From: Sequoia sempervirens
Lineage: Eukaryota > Streptophyta > Pinopsida > Cupressales > Cupressaceae
NCBI GenBank assembly: GCA_007258455.2
Contig: VDFB02254929.1
Coordinates: 186,001-250,000 of the forward strand
Direction of reading: 5' to 3'
DNA length: 64,000 nt
Part shown: piece by piece, positions 37,200 through 46,888 of the stretch
How positions within the stretch are numbered: the stretch's first letter is position 1
Layout of the letters: every line of letters begins with the position of its first letter
The notes under the pieces: model-generated
Seen by the model: only the letters and a program-made list of their open reading frames with translations
What the model was told of the DNA's origin: nothing
Databases searched by the model: none
Translations under genes and position numbers: made by a program

Positions 37200-38010
37200 A
37201 CTTGCTTGAGTTCTAATTTTTAATTCAACCTCTTCATGGAGCCTACGGAGAGTCACTCTAAATTTCATTAGGATACTAAGATCCTTCATTCTACACTATA
37301 ACCATTCCTAAGAACCATGTTTAAATCCTTCTTGAAATCAACAAAACAACAATAATCTTCGTCTTTCTCATTCTAGACTTTTTCAATGATGTCCTAATGT
37401 GATTCCATGATCAATTGTTGAGTGCTTTGGTTTGAAACCTACTTGCCCTTTTTCTCTCTTTTTGTTTTCTTTTTCCCACTTGCTAATTCTATGCTCAAAC
37501 ATGCTACCAAATATCTTCACAAATAAACAATTGATCATGATGGTTTGATAGTTGGAATTTTTTTTAACATCTCCACTTTTAAAGAGGGGTGTTGCTACAT
37601 TCGTAAATCAATCTCTTAGAAATCCTTGTTGAATGATGAATATTTTCACAATGTGAGGGGTGAGGACTTTCATCCCCCATTTTAGGTGTCCAACTTGAAG
37701 CTCAACCATGTTCCTAGCATTTCCTCCACCCAATTTCTTAATACCTTATTTAACCTCTTGTAAAGTGAATCATTTCATTATTGCATTGACCTTGTGGGGA
37801 TCTCAACCCTTAAATCCTTCACAATTATTTTGTATATTCAAACAATTGATTGACTATTATATTATTCTCTATTTTACTTTTTCTTGATTGGAGTTCCCTC
37901 CAAAATAGTTTTGGGTTATTCTTCCCTAGATATGTTAGATCTTCTCTCCTTACATTCACCCATTTTTTACTTTTACAAATTGCTTGCATAATCTTTTGTT
38001 CCCCCCTCTT
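37200..38010 (-). pseudogene. LINE (non-LTR) reverse transcriptase fragment
   Basis: The minus strand encodes an L1-like RT with stops and shifts. Near 37900 it reads NPKLFWRELQSRKSKIENNI. Near 37600-37480 it reads ATPLFKSGDVKKNSNYQTIM, then INCLFVKIFGSMFEHRISKW, and near 37450 GQVGFKPKHSTIDHGIT, the block-1 and block-2a regions of LINE RT (VPLFKSGD, NYRTI, GFRPKHST). The catalytic YADD block is not seen. No endonuclease or poly-A tail is attached, so it is a broken piece. Confidence 0.85.
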
Positions 38011-38879
38011 TGCCTAGCTCCTTAATAGTTCTACTATGCATATGATACCATCTTGGACTCAATGTTAGGCACATTTCAAAATCTCACATAACAATAAAAC
38101 AAAAGCTCCAACAACTAAATTAAGCTTCATGCATTTTATTTTACATGTTAAACCCCATCATTGTATATCTTGATCCCTTTTTGTAACGTCCATTTAATCG
38201 GTCATGAGCCAAGCTATAATTTTGGCTCCCTTGTGTTGAAAATTGATGCTCTCCTTATGTGTAATGTGATGGGCATGGTCCTACCAAGGCTTATTTTTGT
38301 TCATATTTATTTTTCCTTCGCCCATCCTATCTATTGCCTATTTCAGTACCAATATAGATATATCAATACATTTATCTAAAAATTACTAAGAAATATAAAT
38401 TTAGAGTTTTTTTTATTTACTTAATAATTATTTTAATTTATTTATATTCTTTAGTTTATTTTGATTTGAAGAGTTATTTTTATTTACTCAATAATATTTA
38501 TTTAGTGAAAAGTTATTTTATTTTATTTGCTTAAAAGTTAGAGCTATTTAGTGATTATTTATTTATTATTTATTTGAAATTTATTATATAGTTTTAATTT
38601 AATAAATTTGAAGCTATTTTATTTACTTAATAATTATTTTATTATTTTAATTTTAGAAAAATAAATGCTAGCTCTAAATAGTTTTTTTAAACATGGTCAT
38701 GACATGACAGTCTTTGATGTTATTGTAAAACCCTTTTTAATGTAGTTAAATCCAATTCATGCAAAAGCCTCCATGATGATTCTATTTGTTAGACTCAGTC
38801 TATATAAAAGCCTCCATGATAATGCTATTCATTAGACCCACTTCATATAAAAGCCTCCGCTTTATAAAAAATAATTGCA
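38011..38879. other. AT-rich interval with low-complexity TTTATTTA
   Basis: Around 38390-38690 the sequence is dominated by TTATTTACTTAATAATTATT-like words. A GAAAGCCTCCATGAT-like phrase recurs around 38765, 38810 and 38850. I see nothing coding. Confidence 0.5.
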
Positions 38880-39340
38880 ATGTAGTTTGAAGATGCCATA
38901 AAAGGAGGTCTTGCTACCAAGAAAATTACTATAATATCCAACAAAAATCTTCATTCCTTTGTTCTTTGATAAATTTCCATGCCTTGTTCCAAAGCTCCTC
39001 CCATTTTGGCATAGGCAAGCTTGATACTATCAAAAGTTGTGAAATTTGACTTTACACTTAACAATTGCATTTTCTTGAAAATTTGTAAATCCTTTTGAAA
39101 ATGTTCATTTTGTGCATATCCTCCAATCATGCCATTTCATAAGATCGCATTTCTTTGATGTATTCCATCAAATAATTCACTGCCTTGTCTATATTTTCAT
39201 ATTTTGCATATATGTTTACTAAAACATTCTGAATTATAAAATTTGACCAAAAATACCCTTTTCCACTATGATTTGATGGATGTCCATACCCTCTTCGAAA
39301 GTGCCCATTTCAATCCATGTTTGCATATTTTTAACTCTCC
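38880..39340 (-). pseudogene. Pentatricopeptide-repeat (PPR) fragment 1
   Basis: With several frameshifts the minus strand gives MGTFEEGMDIHQIIVEKGI, a VLVNIYAKYENIDKAV-like stretch, then a QNEHFQKDLQIFKKMQ-like stretch, and SIKLAYAKMGGALEQGMEIY. These match the plant PLS-type PPR pattern of ALVDMYAKCGSIDKA and GALEEGMxIHQ. PPR proteins bind organellar RNA. This piece has no start, organelle targeting signal or E/DYW end. It resembles the fragment at 46264-46500. Confidence 0.75.
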
Positions 39341-40022
39341 AATAATTTTATGTTGTTTTCCAAACAAATAAAAATAATATTAATATATTTTTTATTTTTA
39401 ATTCATTTTATTAATATAAATAAATAAATAATTTATTTTTATTCTTAATTGCTTTATTATGCCCAACAAATGGACTTGTCTACTATATTGATTTTTTTTG
39501 TCTCTTGTAGCAATAATTATGATGATCTAAACATTCTATTACATGTTGTTCACCAAATTTCTAAGTTTTTTTTTTTTGCTTGGTAATAAGGTTTTATATT
39601 ATTCAAAAATAAATTCAGAGTACATCATTGTTTTCAGGAAAAACCACCTACCACCCAAAAACCACCGACAAACAAATCCATTTTTTACAATATTAAGCAA
39701 AAAACAACCCTACCACCTTACGCTAAATCTCTGTTCATCTAAATCATGCTCTAAAAAGCCCAAAATTATAGTCAAGACAAAGTCACCGAAAGAAACCACC
39801 ACCCTGCACTAAAGAAAAATTATCACTGTATCCCAAGTGGGGCTAAACCCCCAAAAAAACTTGAGATAAACATACCATTGTTGGGGTACCTTCACAAACC
39901 AAAAAGAAATGCTCACTAACTGAGAGTGAGCTACCTGAATCCAATTCATCCTTTGGTGCTCCCGTTGCCTTCTTCTTTCGGAGCTAAAGCTCTCGGCCTT
40001 CCATACGTTTTTCTTATGCCTT

Positions 40023-41191
40023 AGCCTAAGAAAGCACTGCTTCTGCCTCCATCAATTGCACAAAGACCTTCAACGCCTCCCAACCATGTATGGCCTCCTC
40101 TCTTCGACGCGCTTTGAATTTCCCTTCTGACCACCGCACAAACGAAATACAATTCTCGAACACTTCATGATCCACATTTTGAATCCCTTCATGAACATCA
40201 AGGCCTTCACCCAGGATTTCCCACTCCAAAATTAAATCCATTCCATCCAGAAAATCCTTGTGCAAAATTGCTTCCATGACCCCCTTGACCGTTTCCACCA
40301 TCTCCCCCAAATCCAGACCCAACGACATTATTAAGGAATAGACATCCATGTTTGTTTGGTACCTATGCCTTAAGTCCCCAAACACCTTACCCAAAATTAA
40401 CTATACACATTTCACCAACCTCTCATCATTGAACAAAAACATGCCCTTCAATCTCCTTTATGTCGCATCACCAAAGAATGGACACAATTGTCTCCTTGTC
40501 AAAAGTGTAAAATTTGCCTCCATTAAAACTTTGTACCAACAGGAATGTCACCCAGATTCAAAACTTCTCTTAGCCTCTTTCTCCACGAATTGCTCAAAAG
40601 AAACATCGAGAAATACATGCAAATAAACTTTAAACACATTTAACACTATAGATCAGTCATTAATGTCGATTGTATTGAGAACATCGCCACCCAACTCCAC
40701 ACCATTTTTCCAATTGTTTCATCCAATTTGATCGATTATCAATGCTTTCCCATTTAATGTTATGTACTTATCACCTCTCCAAGAGTTATCTCTCTAGATC
40801 AATGTGCCTTAAGTCTTCAATCCTCATTTCACCTACCTCTCCAAAGGTTAAAGCCCATTTCAAAAGAGTGTCAGCTTCCACATTCCCAGCTCTCCTTACA
40901 TGACCAACACAAAAATCATCAAATGATGTTAATTCCTCCACAATTTTAGCAATTGTACTTTGAAGATGCCATGCATTAATGTTCCCTTTCATCATTGCCT
41001 GAATGATTATGAGAGAGTCGCCTTCTAAATGAATTTTCAAAGCCCCCAATTTCTTGCCAACTCTAATAGCGGTTAATGTTGCTAAGTCTTCAACTACATT
41101 ATTTGTCCCAACCTCCAACTTATTTTCCCCAAAGGCCAACACATTCTCTTTCCAATCGTGAACAATAAAACCTACTCTAGACGGTCCAGGG
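40023..41191 (-). pseudogene. LINE RNase H core and C-terminal extension
   Basis: From 41142 the minus strand reads MLAFGENKLEVGTNN, then ATLTAIRVGKKLGALKIHLE, GDSLIIIQAMMKGN and FCVGHVRRAGNVEADTLLKW. This is the second half of an RNase H (RVT_3 type) with the GDS catalytic Asp and the RxxNxxAD end. The first half lies at 45809-45929. Beyond RNase H, a chain of roughly 230 codons continues to a stop at about 40025 (KVFVQLMEAEAVLS). Its last 122 codons are uninterrupted, with an acidic, helical look. I do not recognise this extension. RNase H would remove template RNA during integration. Confidence 0.75.
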
Positions 41192-41429
41192 TATCAAATT
41201 TTGTGAAGCAAGCAAATAATTTGCTTTACATTATGAGATATATTTATACACAAAGGAAAGGAATAACCCATGTATGCATAGGTTCAAAAAATAGCTTAAA
41301 TAAGCTATCAAACAATAACAAACCCAAACCAAATAATAACAAGAAAAAAAAACACCAAATAAGACAAACCATACGAGTAGTGATGGAATATCCAACATTC
41401 CCCTTTTATTACATCACTGTTTTAAAGTA

Positions 41430-42994
41430 CTAATCATAGAATCCTGAAAAGCTTCAAACTTTATATGTGCAAGAGGCTTGGTGAAGATATTAGCACGTTG
41501 TTGTGTAGAGCATCACCGGATTTGAGTGTTATTTTGATGAACGTGTTCTCATATGAAATCACAATCAACTTCAATATGCTTTGTTCATTCGTGAAACATT
41601 GGATTACAAAAAATCTTAAGAACACTTTAATTATCACAATAGAGGACAGTAGGCTAGTTTTGAGGTACCCCCAATCCTTCTAATATGCGACATAGCCAAA
41701 CTACCTAACAAACTGCTACACTTACTGCACAATATTATGCTTTTGTTAAGGAATGAGCAACTGTGGCTTGCTTCTTACTTCCCCAAGAAATAAGACCCGA
41801 CCCGATGAAGAAAACAAATCTAGAAGTGGATTTTTTATCATCAATAGAACTTGCATAATCCGCATTTGTGTACCCGGTTAAGAAGAATTGATCATTATTT
41901 TTGTATTCTAAACAATGATCCATTATACCATGTAGATACCTTAAGACCCTTTTTGTTGCTAGCCAATGACATTTCTTTGGTTCTTGCATGAATCGTGAAA
42001 GATAATTAACAACAAAACCAATATCTGGGCCAATATATGTCAAGTAAATCAAACCTCCAATCATTTGACAATAGAGAGTTGCATTCACCTGAGGAGGTAT
42101 ATCAAATGTAGATAATTGCAAACCTAATTCCATAGGTGTAGACATGGGTTTTGAATCCGTCATTTTGAATTTCTCAAGCAGTGTCTTGGAATATTTCCTT
42201 TGAGATACAAATATATGGTGATTTGTTTGCCATACCTCTAAGTCAAGACAATGGTGCAATAGCCCGAGATCTGTAATATCAAATGTCTTCTTGAGATCAT
42301 TCTTGGATGTTTCAACCATTGCTTCTGAGCTATCTGTGATAGCCAAGTCATCAACATATACAATAATTATCACAATATCCCCCCCTTGATCCTTGAGGTA
42401 GAGATTTGGATCATATGGATGCTTAGTGAAACCATGTTGTAGCAAATGTTCATCGATTTTTATATACCAAGCTCTAGGAGCCTATTTGAGACCATATAGG
42501 GACTTGACAAGTTTACAAACCTTTTCCTCTTTACCAGGTGCAACATATCCCTCTAGTTGGGTCATATAGACCTCTTTCTTAAGGTTCCCATTAAGAAAGG
42601 AACTTTTTACATCCATTTGATACAATTTCCATCTAAATTGAGCAGCTAAAGCAAAAATCATTCTAATGGTTTTTATCTTTGCAGCGAGAGAAAAATTTTC
42701 CTCATAGTCTATTCCTTATTTCTGGGCATAACCCTTAGCTACAAGTCTAGCCTTATTTTTTTCTATACTACCATTTGCTTTATACTTAGTTTTAAAAATC
42801 CATTTACAACCAATTGCTTTCTTACCAAGTGGTAGATCAAAAATCTCCCAAGTTTTGTTTTTCATCAGAGATTGATACTCTACATCCATAGCCTCTTTCC
42901 AAGGCTTTGATTCCAGTGCTTCCTTAACATTAGATGACTCAAAATTTTCAACAACTGAAGTCATTAGTGCAAATTTTACCTCATTGTGAGCCAT
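41430..42994 (-). pseudogene. Copia reverse transcriptase and RNase H, element E
   Basis: The minus strand opens with KPWKEAMDVEYQSLMKNKTW and KKAIGCKWIFKTKYKANGSI, the RT entry. After shifts and stops between 42715 and 42446 it resumes with MLQHGFTKHPYDPNLYLKD and VYVDDLAIT, which holds the catalytic YVDD. Then come YSKTLLEKFKMTDSKPMSTP and YLTYIGPDIGFVVNYLSRFM, and RNase H with TGYTNADYASSIDDKKSTS and FFIGSGLISWGSKKQ. After 41735 the rest of RNase H reads with several stops to about 41430. Key catalytic residues survive, but the frame is broken. Confidence 0.92.
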
Positions 42995-43108
42995 GATGCG
43001 AGTCCTCGGACCTGAAGTGGAAGTGTTTAGGACTCCATCTAACTTTGCATCTTGAATGGTACTAGTGTACCAATTTGGTCAAGGTTTTGTGACATTGGTG
43101 GGTGTTGA

Positions 43109-44965
43109 CTAATTATCAACATGCCCATCAATTTTACCATCCATGTTGAAAATAGGAGCACTATTTGAAGTAGATGATGATGCAGGAGGAGAACTTACAT
43201 AATTCTTGTCATCAAAAATTACATTTCTACTAATGTATATCCTCTTTGTATTGGGATCCATAAGGCGATATGCTTTGGATTCATTACTATATCCGAGAAG
43301 AATACATTTCATTGTTTTTTCATCTAGCTTCTTCCTTTTTTGTTTAGGAATGTGCATATAGGAAGTGCATCTAAACACACAAAGATGAGAGATAGAAGGC
43401 TTTACCCCTATCCATGCTTCTTCTAGTGTAATGTCATCAAGTGATTTGGTTGGTGCACGATTCAAAAGATAAATTTTTGTGTGAACAACTTTAGCCCAAT
43501 ATGCATGCTCTAGTTGAGAATCTTTCAACATACTGCAAACCATCTTCACAATGATGTGATTTCTCCATTCAGCAAATCCATTTTGTTGAGGTGTGTATGC
43601 TATAGTCAGTTGACATTGAATTCCATTTTTTTTAGATATGTGGAGAATTTTGTGTTGGTGTATTCCCCCCCTCAATCTAAGCAAAGGACACGAATATAGT
43701 GATTCGTATTTTTCTCCACCTGAGTGAAATTCTTTGAAATATGATAGAGCTTCATCTTTATGTTGCAAGAAATATACCCACATTTTACTTGTATGATCAT
43801 TAACAAACAATTGAAAGTACTTGTAGCCATTGTGACTAGGTGACATAGACTCGCACAGATCGGTATGCACCAGTTGCAAAGGTTGGCTTGCACAATATTC
43901 ACTGGGATAGAAGGGTTCTCTATGTTGTTTTCCAACAATACAACTAGAACAAATAGCACTCAAATTCTCAAGTGAGGGAAGCCCTCTGACCATGCATTTA
44001 TTACTAAGTGTTAGAAAGTAACTAGTGCTTAAATGACCAAATCTATAATGCCAAAGAAAAGCAAGATCTTCTTCCTTAGTCACTAAGGCTTGATTATTAG
44101 CAATTGTATCAAGCCTGGACATTTTTCTAATCTCAGTAGCATTGGCAACAATATTTTCATTTTTAGACTTATCTTTGATAAGACAAATCTTTGTATCCTG
44201 ATGGCTATCAAACTCAATCTTAAGGTTGTGGCCAAGAAATTGATTAACAGAAAGAAGATTTTTGGTAAGTCCTAGCATGTACGAGACATTAGTAAGCCTA
44301 CAATGATTGATGCCAAACTTCAAAGAGATGTCACCAATACCTTTGATTTCATGGGTGGTATCATCTCCAAGAGTGGTTGTTCCATGATGGGGTTTCAATG
44401 TGAGAAACCACTCCTTCTGCCCAATCATGTGCTTTGTAGCACCCGAGTCCACATACCATATTGAGGTTGATTGTGAATCATCTTTTGAAGTGTGGGTTGA
44501 AAGCACGCATTCCTCATCTGGAGAATCTTCTGCTTCAACAACATTGATTTGTTGTTTTTGTTTGTTCTTTTGCTCCCATTGTGGTTTTCCACTTTGAAGT
44601 GGCTTCTTTGGATGTGGTTTGTTGGATGATCCTTTGTTGAAGGAATTGTACCAACAATTTTTCACATCATGTCCAACTCTTTCACATATTGGACACTGCT
44701 TCATAGGCTTCTTTCCTTTATGACAAGTGGTCATGGCATGATCCTCCTCTTCATTTTCATGCCTTAAAGATTCTTCTTTCTAGAGTAGATTCACGAGCTT
44801 CTCAAAAGTGGGTGATGTCTCTGTGACATTCAAAGTTGTCACAAAGACTTTATACCCTATTCTTCTTCTTCTGCCTTTTGTCTTTGACAGCCAAATGCCA
44901 CCGAATTGTTGAAGAGAGGCATCGTCGCTAATGGTGTTGGCCAAGGTTAATGGAGTAGGCCCCAA
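43109..44965 (-). pseudogene. Copia Gag end, protease and integrase, element E
   Basis: The end of Gag (FVTTLNVTETSPTFEKLVNL) is followed by a full zinc knuckle CPICERVGHDVKNC at about 44695. Protease shows IWYVDSGATKHMIG. Integrase shows the GAG-pre-integrase block LAFLWHYRFGHLSTSYF, a CSSCIVGK zinc-binding pair, LVHTDLCESMSPSHNGYKYF with the first catalytic Asp, and TIAYTPQQNGFAEWRNHI, where the usual catalytic Glu context (QNGxxER) reads AEW. The stretch 43109-44734 is open for 541 codons. The first 150 or so residues of Gag are not recognisable upstream of 44965, so the element is impaired even apart from frameshifts. Confidence 0.92.
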
Positions 44966-45589
44966 ATGAGGAAGACTTCCAAACAGCCAACTTCAACTCA
45001 CAACAAAAGGATTGAGCGAACAATCTACTCATCCCTGGCTAATTAGCTCCCTTGATATTAATAATTTATGTCATTTTTTTCTTTAGTATCCATGATGCAA
45101 TCGCATACAGGCCAGGCCCAACAAATGTAGACCATGGATGGATTGGGATCACTCGACCTCAATAGAAAGGCAACCGCCTACCAAAGTTACTCTTCTATAC
45201 AAACCCATAAAGGGATATGTACCAATGTTCACAGAACCTTGCAAAAGACTAATAGATAATTCAATAATCTTTTTGTTGATAGAAACTATTAGCGGCTTAG
45301 CCAACACATGTATGGGACACCAATGAAGAGCCAAAAACAAGAGGCGGATCAATCATGAACCATCGCCAAAGTGGCAAAAGCATGTTATTCAGAACATGCT
45401 CAATCTGTAAGATTGAGAAAGGAGTTCTCCAAAAATAGTGGAAGCACGCTACGGCCAAGTCAAAAGCATTGCGCATTAAAAAAACTCCTATTATGATGCC
45501 CGAACTAGACGCATCTCCAAAACCATAGCTCTTATACTAGAAATTACAACTACAATAGAAAAAAAAAAACTATCCCGCGTTATTCTCCT
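44966..45589. other. Leader and missing Gag start, element E
   Basis: About 0.6 kb lie before the primer site. The expected N-terminal Gag is not visible; minus-strand frames are short and unrelated. Either a deletion or a foreign replacement occurred here. Confidence 0.5.
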
Positions 45590-45808
45590 GCTCTGATACC
45601 ATATCAAATTTTGTGAAGCAAGTGAATAATCTACTTTACATTATGAGATATATTTATACATGAAGGAAAGGAATAACTCATGTATGCACAGGTTTAACAA
45701 ATAGCTTAAATAAGCTATCAAACAATAACAAACCCAAACCAAATAATATGAAGCAAAAACAAACACCAAATAGGACAAACCATACAGGTAGTGATGGAAT
45801 ATCCAACA

Positions 45809-45929
45809 CAGGGTTCCCTTTAGAGGTGCCATCAAAATTTAATTTCCACCATCCCTCCAACGGTTTTTCCCAAACAACCTCCATTGGCACCTTTGAAGCT
45901 GGATTAACCCATCCATGCCCCTTAATGGG
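45809..45929 (-). pseudogene. LINE RNase H, N-terminal end
   Basis: The minus strand reads NPASKVPMEVVWEKPLEGWW then KLNFDGTSKGNP, the opening strand of RNase H with its first catalytic Asp (NFDG). It joins directly to PGPSRVGFIVHDWKENV at 41191 once the copia element and one CAGGG copy are removed. Confidence 0.85.
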
Positions 45930-46263
45930 CAAATTTCTAGGTTATTAATGATTAGCACAAGTAGCAAAATATAATTCATTATAAGAATTTAAAGAGTAGT
46001 CAAAATATTTGACCTTTAAAATTAAAAGCAAAGTAATTTTTCTCTAAATCTAGAGAAACAAATAGTAAAAAGATATTAATTATGTTATTTAATATTTATA
46101 TTAAATTATTAATTATACTAATTAATATGAATATAATGTATTATATTTATATTATAATTAGTACGATAATTAATATATTATTATATTATATTTATTTGTA
46201 TTATAATTACTTAATAAACTAAAATGACTTATTGATCACTATATAATAATTGTTTGTGCATGT

Positions 46264-46520
46264 CTATGGTTTGTCTATGCTTCTACATTTTTCATACATG
46301 TCTACCAAGAAAATTGCAACTATAACATCCAACAAAAATCTCCAATCCTTTGTCCTTTGATAAATGTCCATACCCTCTTCCAAAGCTCCTCCCATTTTGG
46401 TATAGGCAATCTTGATGCTAGAAAAAGTTGTGGAATTTACTGCTAATTGTAAAGTTTGTAAGGTCATTTGAAAAATTCTATTTTGTGCATATCCTTCATA
46501 AGATCACATTTTTTTTAGGC
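46264..46520 (-). pseudogene. Pentatricopeptide-repeat (PPR) fragment 2
   Basis: The minus strand reads MTLQTLQLAVNSTTFSSIKI then AYTKMGGALEEGMDIYQRTK and VDMYEKCRSIDKP, a PLS-type PPR unit pair. It resembles fragment 1 at 38880-39340. It is flanked on both sides by similar AT-rich sequence (45970-46150 and 46535-46690), as if carried inside a duplicated block. Confidence 0.75.
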
Positions 46521-46693
46521 ATATAATTTGTTATAGAAATTTAAAGAGTAGGAGAATATTTGATCTTTAAATTTAAAGAAAAATAATTATTCTTTAATTC
46601 CAATATTTCTAAGTAAAGAAACAAATATTAAAAAAATATTAATAATATAATTTAATATTTATATTTCATTATTAATTATAATAATCAATATAA

Positions 46694-46877
46694 GCCCTCA
46701 AGGTTTAGCTCAAGTGGTGTGGTTGCTTGCTCTAAGTGTGTGGTTGTCTGCCCACTCGAGTTCAAACCCCATTAATCTTGTCAAAATGGGGTGGGGGGCC
46801 TCGTGAAGGCTTGAAGGTTATAAGGAGTAATCTAGATCATTCTATGTTCCATTGTTGATTCCTCCATATATGAAAAA
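46694..46877 (+). mobile_element. tRNA-derived SINE 1
   Basis: A 184-bp unit has a Pol III A box TAGCTCAAGTGG (46706-46717) and a B box GAGTTCAAACC (46758-46768) at tRNA-like spacing, followed by an unrelated body and a short A-run. Flanking copies AATCAATATAA (46683-46693) and AATGAATATAA (46878-46888) form a target duplication with one mismatch. It would be copied by a LINE's enzymes. Confidence 0.82.
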
Positions 46878-46888
46878 AATGAATATAA

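Larger units (their letters stand above)
41192..45808 (-). mobile_element. Complete Ty1/copia element E with TG..TA LTRs
   Basis: LTRs of 206 and 207 bp (41192-41397 and 45602-45808) flank gag-pol. The primer site TGGTATCAGAGC (minus, 45590-45601) and polypurine tract AAAAGGGGAA (minus, 41398-41407) sit at the right places. CAGGG is duplicated at 41187-41191 and 45809-45813. On the minus strand both LTRs start TGTTGGATA and end TTTGATA, so the terminal dinucleotides are TG and TA instead of TG and CA. The LTRs differ at about 10 of the first 102 bases compared by eye, mostly transitions. Confidence 0.93.
39566..45929 (-). mobile_element. 5'-truncated LINE, split by a copia element
   Basis: On the minus strand the LINE ends with a 12-A tail (poly-T at 39566-39577) after ATAAAACCTTATTACC. 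At its other end it is truncated within the polyprotein. Flanking copies CAAATTTCTAAG (39554-39565) and CAAATTTCTAGG (45930-45941) form a 12-bp target duplication with one mismatch. The copia element at 41192-45808 later inserted into it. Without that insert the LINE is about 1.75 kb, covering only RNase H, a C-terminal extension and the 3' end. Truncation at the 5' end is the usual result of incomplete target-primed reverse transcription. Confidence 0.82.

Noticed and set aside
46694..46770. Functional tRNA gene
   Set aside because: A and B boxes are present, but the sequence does not fold as a cloverleaf by eye, and the unit has a SINE body, A-run and target duplication.
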